From: Cupriavidus sp. AU9028
Lineage (GTDB): Bacteria; Pseudomonadota; Gammaproteobacteria; Burkholderiales; Burkholderiaceae
DNA length: 48,796 nt
Direction of reading: 5' to 3'
Assembly (NCBI RefSeq): GCF_019795295.1
Contig: NZ_JAIMCG010000024.1
Span: 1-48,796 of the forward strand
The translations under genes and the position numbers were made by a program. Each line of letters begins with the position of its first letter. Position 1 is the stretch's first letter. The notes under the pieces were generated by a model, which was not told the origin of the DNA, did not search any database, and saw only the letters and a list, made by a program, of their open reading frames with translations. Positions 32,760 to 40,730 of the stretch are shown here, in pieces.

Positions 32760-33157
32760 GTCGGCACGGCGGCTGCCGATTGCGCGCCGCAGGCGCAGTC
32801 GGCGCACAGGCCGTAGAGCATGAGTTCGTGCGCCTGCACCTGGAAGCCGCGCGGCGCCAGCCGCTTCATGTCCCCGGGGCAGCCGTGCACCTCGAACACG
32901 CGGTCGCAGGCGCGGCAATAGAAATGATGGTGATGCTCGCTGCCGGCCAGTTCGTAGCGCGGCGCCTCGCCGGGCAGCGGCACGGCAACGATCTCGCCAG
33001 CTTCGACCATGGCCTTCAGGTTGCGATACACCGTCGCAATGCCGATGCCGGCGACATGCGAGCGCGCGGCGTCCAGCAATTCCTGCGGCGTCAGTGGCCT
33101 GCCCGCTTCGGCGAGCACAGTGTGGATGGCGTCACGTTGACGCGTCAGTCGTTCCAT
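32756..33157 (-). CDS. Fur-family metalloregulator (Zur-like)
   Basis: A 133-residue repressor with an N-terminal winged helix (LTRQRDAIHTVLAEAGRPLT, IGIATVYRNLKAMVEAG) and a C-terminal dimerisation domain with HHHHFYCRAC (Cys81, Cys84) and LCADC (Cys118, Cys121), the structural zinc site. It heads the operon that encodes DUF2796, ABC and DUF3299 proteins, so zinc-dependent control is the likely role, though Fur, Zur and PerR cannot be told apart with certainty. The start at 33157 has only a weak ribosome site (AAAAGA). Confidence 0.9.
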   Translation of the reverse strand: MERLTRQRDAIHTVLAEAGRPLTPQELLDAARSHVAGIGIATVYRNLKAMVEAGEIVAVPLPGEAPRYELAGSEHHHHFYCRACDRVFEVHGCPGDMKRLAPRGFQVQAHELMLYGLCADCACGAQSAAAVPT

Positions 33158-33324
33158 TCTTTTCGGTGCGCAACCGGCGCCGCGGGCGGCCGGCGGCGGC
33201 TTGTGGGAACAAGGAATAGGAAAACGGGGCGAAGCCCGTTGCGGCGCAGCGTCAGCCTCGCCCCTGCATCGCCGCCCGAGGCTTCGCTGCCCCGTCAATG
33301 CGGCGTAAGACCAAAGTCGGAGTT

Positions 33325-33338
33325 AATGATACGACATT
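33325..33338. promoter_or_regulatory. Weak candidate site for the Fur-family regulator
   Basis: AATG and CATT are inverted across six bases in AATGATACGACATT, the most AT-rich spot upstream of the Zur-like operon. It resembles half of a Zur/Fur site but does not match the consensus closely. Confidence 0.3.
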
Positions 33339-33512
33339 CTCAATAGATCGGCGCAGCCGCCGGCCGATTCCCGCTGCTTTGGAGGCGTGGCGCACCCCTC
33401 GTCTCCGTCAAAGGTTCTAATCGCCGATTGCCGCACCCCGGGCCTCGCCACGGATACGCCACCGGGTTAAACCGTTCGGCCAATGTTGCCTCGCGGCGAG
33501 GTCGGGCCTAAT

Positions 33513-33524
33513 GCGTTGCAACGC
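33513..33524. promoter_or_regulatory. Perfect 12-bp palindrome upstream of the Crp-like gene
   Basis: GCGTTGCAACGC is fully symmetric and ends 46 bp before the Crp-like start, a position fitting autoregulation. It does not resemble the TGTGA-type Crp or TTGAT-type Fnr consensus. Confidence 0.4.
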
Positions 33525-33570
33525 TGGCACAAGGCAATCTCGCCCCCTTTCGCCGGCATGGGAGGATCCG

Positions 33571-34335
33571 ATGAACGCAAGCTTCGATACGGTGATCGGC
33601 AATCACCTGATCCGGCAACTTCCCGAGGTCGAGCGGGCCTTGCTGGCGCCTTCCCTGGAGCCGGTGGCGCTGCGCGATGGCCAACTGCTGATCGACGCGG
33701 GACACGCCGTGCGGCACGTCTATTTCCCGACCACGGCGATCGTGTCGCTGCTGTCGCTGCAGGAGGACGGCGCCACCGTCGAGCTGGCTGCGGTGGGCAA
33801 CGAGGGCGTGGCGGGCCTGCCTGCGCTGACGGGTGGCGAACCGATGGCGCTGCGTTGCGAGGTGCAGCGCACCGGCCGGGGGCTGCGCATCTCCGCGGCG
33901 GACCTGCGGGCGCTGCTGCCGCAGTTGCCGGGCCTGCAGCGGCTGACCATGCGCTACATGCAGTTCCTGCTGACGCAGATCGGCGCCACCGCGGCCTGCA
34001 TCCGGCATCGCCCGCTGATGGAGCAGCTGTGCCGCTGGCTGCTGCTGTCGCTGGATCGCGTGCATGGGGACGAGCTGACCGTCACGCAGCAGCGCATTGC
34101 GAACATGCTGGGCGTGCGCCGCGAAGGGGTCACCGAGGCCGTCGCGCGGCTGGAAAGCCTGCACCTGATCGAACATAGCCGCGGCCGCATCCGCGTGATC
34201 GACCGGCACGGCCTCGAAGAGATTTCGGGCGAGTCCTACCGCATCGTGCAGCACGAGATCCGCCGGCTGGTGCAGCCGCGCGGCGCGGACGTCGCGCCCA
34301 TGGTCCTCAAACGCGCCGCCGCCAGCGCGCACTGA
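33571..34335 (+). CDS. Crp/Fnr family transcriptional regulator
   Basis: A 254-residue regulator. A cyclic-nucleotide-like beta-roll occupies about 20-130 (FPTTAIVSLLSLQEDGATVELAAVGNEG), a dimer helix follows, and a C-terminal HTH reads VTQQRIANMLGVRREGVTEAV (about 192-212). The N-terminal Cys cluster of Fnr is missing, so it does not carry the oxygen-sensing 4Fe-4S site; its effector is unknown. GGGAGG lies six bases before the ATG. It stands alone, divergent from the Zur-like operon. Confidence 0.9.
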   Translation: MNASFDTVIGNHLIRQLPEVERALLAPSLEPVALRDGQLLIDAGHAVRHVYFPTTAIVSLLSLQEDGATVELAAVGNEGVAGLPALTGGEPMALRCEVQRTGRGLRISAADLRALLPQLPGLQRLTMRYMQFLLTQIGATAACIRHRPLMEQLCRWLLLSLDRVHGDELTVTQQRIANMLGVRREGVTEAVARLESLHLIEHSRGRIRVIDRHGLEEISGESYRIVQHEIRRLVQPRGADVAPMVLKRAAASAH

Positions 34336-34358
34336 CCTGGCGGTTTGCCGCCTGGCGG

Positions 34359-35267
34359 CTACGCGGCGGACGGCGCGCCACCCTGCGCCGGCGCGTGCCT
34401 TGCCACCCATGCCAGCGCGCTGGCGAGAAACGCCGAGCTGTCGCCCGCCCGGTAGCTCATGATCATCGGCGAGACGAAGCCGGGCGCCTGCAACGGGGCG
34501 TAGCGCAGGTCGTCCCGGTGCAGCCGCTGCACCGAGGCTGGCACCAGCGCAATGCCGATGCCCGCTGCCACCAGCCCCAGCGCGGTCTGCAGCTCGTTTG
34601 CCTCCTGCACCACGCGCGGTTGCAGGCCCTGCGCACGGAACAGCGCCAGCACGTGGTCGGCATAGCTTGGCCGCGGCCTGGCCGGATACAGGATCAGCGG
34701 CTCACGCGCCAGCGCCGCCGGCGTCAGCGCGCCGCGGTCGCCGGCGCGTGCATTGACTGGCAGCGCCGCCACCAGCGGCTCGGTCACCACCACCTGCTGC
34801 ACGATGGCCGGATCGTTGAGCGCGATCCGGCCAAAACCCAGGTCGATCCGGCCGGATTTCAGCGCCTCGATCTGCTGCACGGTGATCATCTCCGCCAGAC
34901 CCACCTCGACCTCGCTGTCGTCCTCCCGCAATTTGCGGATCAGGCCGGGCAGCACGCCATACAGCACCGACGGGACGAAGCCGATGCCGAACCAGCGCTT
35001 CTCGTTGCGGCCGATCCGGCGCGTGCCCTCGACCATCTCTTCCAGCCGCTGCGTCAGCTGCAGCGACTGCTGCTGCAGGAAGCGCCCCGCCTCAGTCAGC
35101 CGGATGGAGCGCCCCACCCGTTCGAACAGCGGCACGCCGATCTCCTCCTCCAGCTGACGGATCTGCCTCGACAGCGGCGGTTGCGCCATGTGCAGCAGTG
35201 CCGCCGCCCGCGTCACATTGCCTTCGCGCGCCACCATCTGGAAGTAGCGCAGGTGCCGGAATTCCAT
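34359..35267 (-). CDS. catR: LysR-type regulator of the cat genes (CatR/BenM-like)
   Basis: A 302-residue LysR activator. The start MEFRHLRYFQMVAREGN and the HTH segment NVTRAAALLHMAQPPLSRQI are typical of the CatR/BenM/CatM branch; the effector domain fills 90-295. It is divergent from catB, and the gap holds an exact ATAC-N7-GTAT site, the sequence bound by BenM/CatM/CatR. Those regulators respond to cis,cis-muconate, which fits the CatB substrate. The ATG at 35267 has AGAGG nine bases upstream. Confidence 0.9.
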   Translation of the reverse strand: MEFRHLRYFQMVAREGNVTRAAALLHMAQPPLSRQIRQLEEEIGVPLFERVGRSIRLTEAGRFLQQQSLQLTQRLEEMVEGTRRIGRNEKRWFGIGFVPSVLYGVLPGLIRKLREDDSEVEVGLAEMITVQQIEALKSGRIDLGFGRIALNDPAIVQQVVVTEPLVAALPVNARAGDRGALTPAALAREPLILYPARPRPSYADHVLALFRAQGLQPRVVQEANELQTALGLVAAGIGIALVPASVQRLHRDDLRYAPLQAPGFVSPMIMSYRAGDSSAFLASALAWVARHAPAQGGAPSAA

Positions 35268-35294
35268 CGCTCGTGCCTCTCGCCTCGGGATTTC

Positions 35295-35309
35295 ATACCC
35301 TGAAGGTAT
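35295..35309. promoter_or_regulatory. LysR recognition site ATAC-N7-GTAT
   Basis: ATACCCTGAAGGTAT is a perfect palindromic LysR box with the half-sites and spacing of the BenM/CatM/CatR site. It lies 28 bp upstream of the regulator start and about 88 bp before catB, the position of a primary recognition site that represses the regulator and recruits activation of catB. Confidence 0.85.
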
Positions 35310-35396
35310 CAATTGAGACATCATCGGTCTTGGACACGGCGCACGTCAAGCCTCCATACTGGCTTCACTCTCACCCCGCTCACCAACCTACAAAGT

Positions 35397-36521
35397 ATGA
35401 CTGCAACGATTCAGGCCGTGGAAGCCGTGCTGGTCGATCTGCCGACCATCCGCGCGCACCAGCTCGCCATGGCGACCATGCAGCGCCAGACGCTGGTGAT
35501 CGTCCGGCTGCGCTGCAGCGACGGCATCGAAGGTATCGGCGAGGCCACCACCATTGGCGGGCTGTCCTACGGCGACGAGAGCCCGGAAGGCATCAAGCTG
35601 ACCATCGACACCTACCTGGCGCCCGCCTTGATCGGCGAGGACGCCGCCAATATCCATGCCGCCATGGCGCGCCTGAACAAGGTCGCGCGCGGCAACCGCT
35701 TCGCCAAGTCCGCCCTGGAGACCGCCTTGCTGGACGCACAGGGCAAGCGGCTGGACGTGCCGCTGGCCACGCTGCTGGGCGGCGCCGTGCGTCCCGCGCT
35801 GCCGGCGCTGTGGACCCTTGCCAGCGGCGACACCGGCCGCGACATCGAGGAAGCGCGGCGCCTGCTGGACGAGCGCCGTCACGATACCTTCAAGCTGAAG
35901 ATCGGCCGGCGCGCCGTGCGCGACGACGTGGCACACGCGGCGGCAATCAAGCGGGCGCTGGGCGACCGCGCCCGCGTGACCGTCGATGTCAACCAGGCGT
36001 GGAACGAGGCCGAGGCCGCCACCGGCATCGCCATGCTCGAAGCGGCGGGCATCGACCTGATCGAGCAGCCGGTGCCGCGCGAGCAGCGCATGGCGCTGGC
36101 CCGTCTGGCCGCACGCTTTGTCGTGCCGGTGATGGCCGACGAAGCGGTCTGCGGCCCGGAAGACGCAATGGAACTGGCACGTCTTGGGGCGTCGGACGTC
36201 TTCGCGCTGAAGATCGCCAAATCCGGCGGCATCTTCGGCATGCTGCGCACCGCCGCGGTCGGCGACGCCGCCGGCATCGCGCTGTACGGTGGCACCATGC
36301 TGGAAGGCAGCGTCGGCACCATCGCCGCCGCGCATGGCTTCTGCACGCTGCCGCAGCTGGCATGGGGCACCGAACTGTTCGGCCCGCTGCTGCTGACCGA
36401 CGATATCGTCGTCGAGCGCCCCACCTACCGCGACTTCCACCTTCACCTGCCGCAGGGACCGGGGCTGGGACTGGCGCTCGACGAAGACAAGCTCGCGCAC
36501 TATCGGCGGGATCCGCGCTGA
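35397..36521 (+). CDS. catB: Muconate cycloisomerase
   Basis: A 374-residue enolase-superfamily enzyme that converts cis,cis-muconate to muconolactone in the catechol branch of the beta-ketoadipate pathway. Catalytic and metal residues are in place: K166-x-K168 in FKLKIG, Asp197 (VDVNQ), Glu223 (IEQP), Asp248 (MADEAV) and Lys272 (LKIAKSGG). The N-terminal capping loop THQLAM-like segment RAHQLAMATMQ matches CatB rather than chloromuconate enzymes, but specificity is not settled. It leads catB-catC-Bug-catD. catA, which makes muconate, is not in the window. Confidence 0.95.
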   Translation: MTATIQAVEAVLVDLPTIRAHQLAMATMQRQTLVIVRLRCSDGIEGIGEATTIGGLSYGDESPEGIKLTIDTYLAPALIGEDAANIHAAMARLNKVARGNRFAKSALETALLDAQGKRLDVPLATLLGGAVRPALPALWTLASGDTGRDIEEARRLLDERRHDTFKLKIGRRAVRDDVAHAAAIKRALGDRARVTVDVNQAWNEAEAATGIAMLEAAGIDLIEQPVPREQRMALARLAARFVVPVMADEAVCGPEDAMELARLGASDVFALKIAKSGGIFGMLRTAAVGDAAGIALYGGTMLEGSVGTIAAAHGFCTLPQLAWGTELFGPLLLTDDIVVERPTYRDFHLHLPQGPGLGLALDEDKLAHYRRDPR

Positions 36522-36563
36522 GCGCCGGCCCGTCATCCACACAACAACACCCGGGAGACCGTC

Positions 36564-36842
36564 ATGCTGTATCTCGTCAGAATGGATGTGCACCTTCCCT
36601 ACGACATGCCCGCGGCGCAGGCCGACGACATCAAGGCACGCGAGAAGGCGTACGCGCAGGACCTGCAGCGCCAGGGCAAATGGCAGCAGCTATATCGGGT
36701 GGTCGGCGAATACGCCAACTACAGCATCTTCGACGTGGACTCGCACGACGAGCTGCACACCCTGCTGTCGGGCCTGCCGCTGTTCCCCTACATGACGCTG
36801 CACGTCACGCCGCTGGCCAGGCACCCGTCGTCGATCCGATAG
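36564..36842 (+). CDS. catC: Muconolactone delta-isomerase
   Basis: A 92-residue enzyme, the usual family length, that isomerises muconolactone to 3-oxoadipate enol-lactone; the family forms decamers. MLYLVRMDVHLP, the KAREKAYAQDLQRQGKW helix, WRVVG-like YRVVGEYANYSIFDV and the LPLFPYM segment are the family signature. It starts 42 bp after catB, with GGGAG upstream. Confidence 0.96.
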   Translation: MLYLVRMDVHLPYDMPAAQADDIKAREKAYAQDLQRQGKWQQLYRVVGEYANYSIFDVDSHDELHTLLSGLPLFPYMTLHVTPLARHPSSIR

Positions 36843-36870
36843 CAATCCCGCCGGGGACCGGTCGCCCCGG

Positions 36871-36902
36871 CGCATCACCGCATCACCGCATCACCGCATC
36901 AA
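36871..36902. repeat. Four tandem 8-bp CGCATCAC units
   Basis: CGCATCAC occurs three times in a row and then as CGCATCAA, ending five bases before the ribosome site of the Bug gene (AAGGAAGG). The unit is not a multiple of three but lies in an untranslated leader, so copy number would change spacing or mRNA structure, not the reading frame. Confidence 0.85.
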
Positions 36903-36921
36903 CAAGGAAGGAACGGAGACA

Positions 36922-37920
36922 ATGCACTCGTACAAGATGTCGCTGCCCGCGCGCAGCCTGGGAACCTTGCTGCTGACGCTCGCGGCCGCCGCACTGCCCG
37001 CCGCCGCATCGGCCCAGGGCAACTGGCCGGAACGGCCGATCCGCTGGGTCGTGCCCTTCCCCGCCGCCGGCGCGATGGACAGCATCGCGCGCACGCTCGG
37101 CGAAGAGATGTCGCAGACCCTGGGCAAACCGGTGGTGGTGGAGAACCGGCCCGGCGCGGGCGGCAACATCGGCGCCGAAGCCGTGGCACGCGCGCCCGCC
37201 GACGGCTACACGCTGCTGATCGTCGCCAACGGCATGGCGGTCAATCCGGCGCTGTACCGCAAGCTGAACTACGACCCGGTGAAGGACTTCGCCCCGGTAT
37301 CGCTGCTGGCCGTCGTGCCCAATGTGCTGGTCGCCAACAAGGCGAAGACCCAGGCCACCACCATCCGCGACGTCATTGCCGCCGCGAAGTCGCAGCCCGG
37401 CAAGTACACCTACGCCTCCGCGGGCAACGGCACCTCCATTCACCTCGCGGGCGAGCTGTTCACCTCGATGGCCGGCGTCCAGCTGCTGCATATTCCCTAC
37501 AAGGGCAGCGGCCCTGCCGTCACCGACCTGCTTGGCGGTCAGGTCGACTACATGTTCGACAGCATCACCTCGGCGAAACCGCATATCGACGCTGGCAAGC
37601 TGACCCCGATCGCGGTGACCACCAGCAAGCGCTCCTCCGCGCTGCCCAATGTGTCGACGGTTGCCGAAGCCGGACTGCCGGGTTACGAGCTGTCGCCGTG
37701 GTTCGCGGTCTTCGTGCCGGCCGGCACGCCGCCGGCCATCATCGAGCGGATTCATCGCGCGATGGTCGAGGCGCTGCGCAAGCCCGCGGTGCAGAAGCGG
37801 CTGGAGGGCATCGGCGCCGAAGCGATCGGCAGCACGCCGGCGGCGCTGAAGGACCACCTCGCCCGCGAGACTGCCAAGTGGGGCGAGCTGATTCGCACCC
37901 GCGGCATCCGCGCCGACTGA
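36922..37920 (+). CDS. Bug/TctC-type periplasmic receptor inside the cat operon
   Basis: A 332-residue solute receptor. The signal peptide ends at ASAQ-G, then WPERPIRWVVPFPAAGAMD gives the Bug ligand loop (AGAMD in place of the usual GGGTD-type end) and HIPYKGSGPAVTD the second loop. It lies between catC and catD on the same strand with short gaps (79 and 35 bp), so it should be expressed with them; the ligand may be benzoate, muconate or a related acid. No membrane partner is present. Confidence 0.93.
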   Translation: MHSYKMSLPARSLGTLLLTLAAAALPAAASAQGNWPERPIRWVVPFPAAGAMDSIARTLGEEMSQTLGKPVVVENRPGAGGNIGAEAVARAPADGYTLLIVANGMAVNPALYRKLNYDPVKDFAPVSLLAVVPNVLVANKAKTQATTIRDVIAAAKSQPGKYTYASAGNGTSIHLAGELFTSMAGVQLLHIPYKGSGPAVTDLLGGQVDYMFDSITSAKPHIDAGKLTPIAVTTSKRSSALPNVSTVAEAGLPGYELSPWFAVFVPAGTPPAIIERIHRAMVEALRKPAVQKRLEGIGAEAIGSTPAALKDHLARETAKWGELIRTRGIRAD

Positions 37921-37955
37921 CCGCACTCGTCCTCGACTTGTCCCTGGAAACCGCC

Positions 37956-38741
37956 ATGCCATACGCCACCATCGACGGCCTGTCCCTGCACTACACCCTC
38001 GAGGGCGACCCTCAGGCGCCGGTCCTCGTGCTGTCCAACTCGCTCGGCACATCGCTCGGCATGTGGGATCCTCAGATGCCGGCGCTGCTGCGCCGCTACC
38101 GCGTGCTTCGCTACGACACCCGCGGTCACGGCCACTCCGGCATCGCGCAGGCACCGTTCGGCATCGACACCCTGGGCAGGGACGTGCTCGCCGTGCTGGA
38201 GCATGCGGGCATCGCCACGCCGGCGCACTTCTGCGGGCTGTCGATGGGCGGCATGACGGGGATCTGGCTGGCCGCGCACCACCCGGGGCGCTTCCGCAGT
38301 TTCGTGCTCGCCAATACCGCCGCAATGATCGGGCCGGCCTCCGTGTGGGACAACCGTATCGCCACGGTACGCCGGGACGGCATGGCAGCCATCGTCGATG
38401 CGGTGCTGCAGCGCTGGTTCACCCAGCGCACGCTCGACCACCAGGGGGACGGTCTCGTCGCCGTGCGCGCCATGCTGCAGCGCACCGATCCACACGGCTA
38501 TGCCGGCAACTGCGCCGCGATCCGCGATGCCGATCTGCGCGCGTCGCTGCAAGGCATCCGTGCGCCGGTCCTGGTCATCGCCGGCAAGCACGACGCGGCG
38601 ACCACGCCCGCGCAAGGTCGAGCGCTGGCCGAGGGGATCAAGGGCGCCCACTATGTCGAGCTGGACGCCGCGCATCTGTCCAACTGGGAGCGACCCGCCG
38701 AATTTACCGCGGCGCTGCTGGACTTCATCGAGCGCCACTGA
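37956..38741 (+). CDS. catD: 3-Oxoadipate enol-lactonase
   Basis: A 261-residue alpha/beta hydrolase that opens 3-oxoadipate enol-lactone to 3-oxoadipate. The nucleophile elbow GLSMGG has Ser96; Asp213 (GKHDAATTP) and His240 (DAAHLSNWERP) complete the triad. LSNSLGTSLGMWDPQ at the N-terminal oxyanion region and the AHLSN end are standard for PcaD/CatD. It closes the cat cluster; downstream 3-oxoadipate CoA-transferase genes are not in the window. Confidence 0.95.
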   Translation: MPYATIDGLSLHYTLEGDPQAPVLVLSNSLGTSLGMWDPQMPALLRRYRVLRYDTRGHGHSGIAQAPFGIDTLGRDVLAVLEHAGIATPAHFCGLSMGGMTGIWLAAHHPGRFRSFVLANTAAMIGPASVWDNRIATVRRDGMAAIVDAVLQRWFTQRTLDHQGDGLVAVRAMLQRTDPHGYAGNCAAIRDADLRASLQGIRAPVLVIAGKHDAATTPAQGRALAEGIKGAHYVELDAAHLSNWERPAEFTAALLDFIERH

Positions 38742-38896
38742 CAGCAGCCGGACGACAAAAGTTCCTCGTCACATGCCCCTTCGCGCAATTCCACCGATGG
38801 TGCGCATCGAGCGTGAAAAAGTGCCTTGAACAGCCGCGCCCGAGCAAATAAGCTGGTTGGAACGCTTGCTTCGAGCGCCTGCCCAGGAGGCCAGCC

Positions 38897-40060
38897 ATGC
38901 TGGCGATGAACTATCGCGGTCCGTATCGCGTCCGCGCGCAGTACAAGCCCGAACCGGCCATCGAGCACCCCAACGATGCCATTGTTCGCGTCACGCGCTC
39001 GTGCATTTGCGGATCGGACCTGCATCTGTATCACGGCCTGGTGCCGGATACCCGTGTCGGCACCACCTTCGGCCACGAGTTCACTGGCGTCGTCGCCGAG
39101 GTCGGTCCCTCGGTGCAGAACCTGCGCGTGGGCGACCACGTGCTGGTGCCCTTCAACATCTTCTGCGGCTCGTGCTTTTTCTGCCAGCGCGAGCTGTACG
39201 GCAACTGCCACAACACCAACCCCGAGGCAACCGCGGTCGGTGGCATCTACGGCTACTCCCACACCGCCGGCGGCTACGACGGCGGCCAGGCGGAATACGT
39301 GCGGGTACCCTTCGCCGACATCAATCCGACAGTGATACCGGACGACCTGCACGTCGACGACGCGGTGCTGCTGACCGATGCCTTGCCGACCGGCTACCAG
39401 GCCGCGGAGATGGGCGACATCGCCGAGGGCGACACGGTGGTGATCTTCGGCGCGGGGCCGGTCGGCATCTTCGCGGCCAAGTCCGCGTGGCTGCTCGGCG
39501 CGGGCCGCGTCATCGTCGTCGATCATCTCGAATACCGGCTGGACTTCGTGCGCCGCTACGCGCAATGCGAGGTGGTCAATTTCCGCGAAGTGGGCGACAT
39601 GGCCATCCATATCAAGAAGATGACCGACTGGCTCGGCGCCGATGTCTGCATCGATGCCGTCGGCTGCGAGGCGGCCGGCAGCGCGGCGCAGCAGCTGACC
39701 GGCCGCTACCTGAAGCTGCAGGCCGGCGCGGCCACCGTGCTGCACTGGTGCATCAACTGTGTGCGCAAGGGTGGCAACGTCTCCATCGTCGGCGTCTACG
39801 GTCCCACCTTCAATGCCGTGCCGCTAGGCAACGCGGTCAACAAGGGCCTGACGCTGCGGATGAACCAGGCCAGCGTCAAGCGCCATCTGCCACGGCTGAT
39901 CGAGCATATCCGCGCCGGTCATCTGTCGCCGCGCGAGATCATCACGCATCGCATCCCGCTGGAAGAGGTATCGGACGCCTATCACCTGTTCTCCAGCAAG
40001 CTGGACGGCTGCATCAAGCCGGTGCTGATCATGCCGGGGACCGACAGCCTGGCGCACTGA
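38897..40060 (+). CDS. Zinc-dependent alcohol dehydrogenase (MDR family)
   Basis: A 387-residue medium-chain dehydrogenase. Cys38 in ICGSDLHLYHG and His60-Glu61 in GHEFTG bind the catalytic zinc; Cys90, 93, 96 and 104 in CGSCFFCQRELYGNC bind the structural zinc; VIFGAGPVG is the NAD(P) fold. It resembles the formaldehyde dehydrogenase-like group with an extended C-terminal half, but the substrate is not determined. AGGAGG precedes the ATG. A small anchored protein gene follows by 38 bp. Confidence 0.93.
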   Translation: MLAMNYRGPYRVRAQYKPEPAIEHPNDAIVRVTRSCICGSDLHLYHGLVPDTRVGTTFGHEFTGVVAEVGPSVQNLRVGDHVLVPFNIFCGSCFFCQRELYGNCHNTNPEATAVGGIYGYSHTAGGYDGGQAEYVRVPFADINPTVIPDDLHVDDAVLLTDALPTGYQAAEMGDIAEGDTVVIFGAGPVGIFAAKSAWLLGAGRVIVVDHLEYRLDFVRRYAQCEVVNFREVGDMAIHIKKMTDWLGADVCIDAVGCEAAGSAAQQLTGRYLKLQAGAATVLHWCINCVRKGGNVSIVGVYGPTFNAVPLGNAVNKGLTLRMNQASVKRHLPRLIEHIRAGHLSPREIITHRIPLEEVSDAYHLFSSKLDGCIKPVLIMPGTDSLAH

Positions 40061-40098
40061 CTCGTCCGCGTGCGGCGCGCGCGCAAGGAGCACGATTC

Positions 40099-40725
40099 AT
40101 GGAAGAGCAACGAGGCAGCGGCGACACGCCCTCCCCGAAGCCGGCGGGAGCCGGCGGCACCGGCGGCACCGGCGGCACGGGCACCGCCTTGACCGCAGGC
40201 GGCAGCGCGCCGCAGCCACCCGCGCATCTGACCCATATCAAGGGATGGGGCGCGGACCTCGACCACCGCAACCGGCCGGCCTACCCGATGGAGCGCAAGC
40301 CGCCGCGGCTTGGCGACGTGCAGCTGTGGACCAATCCCCCGCAGCAGCAGTCGCACATCGAGGTGTTCCATTCCACCGAGCGGCCGGGCATCACACCGGT
40401 GTTCGGCACCAGCGCGCCGCCCTGGGGCCTGAGCGGCCTGATCCGGCGGTTCGCCTACCGGCTCAGCGAGAACGACATCCGGCATTGGCTGCTGCTGCTC
40501 TTCGCCGACCGCGTCAATGTCGTCGAAGGCATCGGCGACGACCTGGTGCGCGGCCACGTGCCCAACGTGCTGTCGGAGATGGGCATCAAGGCGGAACTGC
40601 AGCACAACCGCGCGGGCTTCGTCACCAAGGTCGCCGTCGCGACGGCGGTGGTGGGCGTGGCATGGTGGCTGTTGCGGCGGCGGGAGCCGGCGCCATTGCT
40701 GCAGGAGGATTGGGAGGAGGATTGA
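40099..40725 (+). CDS. Hypothetical protein with Gly-Thr repeat and C-terminal membrane anchor
   Basis: A 208-residue protein I do not recognise. It has a disordered Gly/Thr stretch (AGGTGGTGGTGTAL, about 20-33), a middle of unknown fold with many conserved-looking aromatic and charged residues (GWGADLDHRNRPAYPMERKPP), and one C-terminal TM helix (about 173-192) followed by RRR, so it may be tail-anchored. AAGGAG precedes the ATG. Its position right after the dehydrogenase suggests co-expression. It ends five bases from the convergent hipA. Confidence 0.75.
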   Translation: MEEQRGSGDTPSPKPAGAGGTGGTGGTGTALTAGGSAPQPPAHLTHIKGWGADLDHRNRPAYPMERKPPRLGDVQLWTNPPQQQSHIEVFHSTERPGITPVFGTSAPPWGLSGLIRRFAYRLSENDIRHWLLLLFADRVNVVEGIGDDLVRGHVPNVLSEMGIKAELQHNRAGFVTKVAVATAVVGVAWWLLRRREPAPLLQEDWEED

Positions 40726-40730
40726 TGAGG

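Larger units (their letters stand above)
33158..33570. other. Divergent intergenic region between Zur-like and Crp-like genes
   Basis: 413 bp with no credible gene on either strand. It holds a stem-loop AACGGG/CCCGTT (33223-33240), an AT-rich patch at 33310-33350 likely to carry the operon promoter, and two palindromes near the Crp-like gene: CCTCGC/GCGAGG (33489-33501) and GCGTTGCAACGC (33513-33524). Confidence 0.6.

Noticed and set aside
33325-33338. Confident Zur box
   Set aside because: Symmetry covers only four bases per arm and does not match the Zur consensus well; kept only as a weak candidate.
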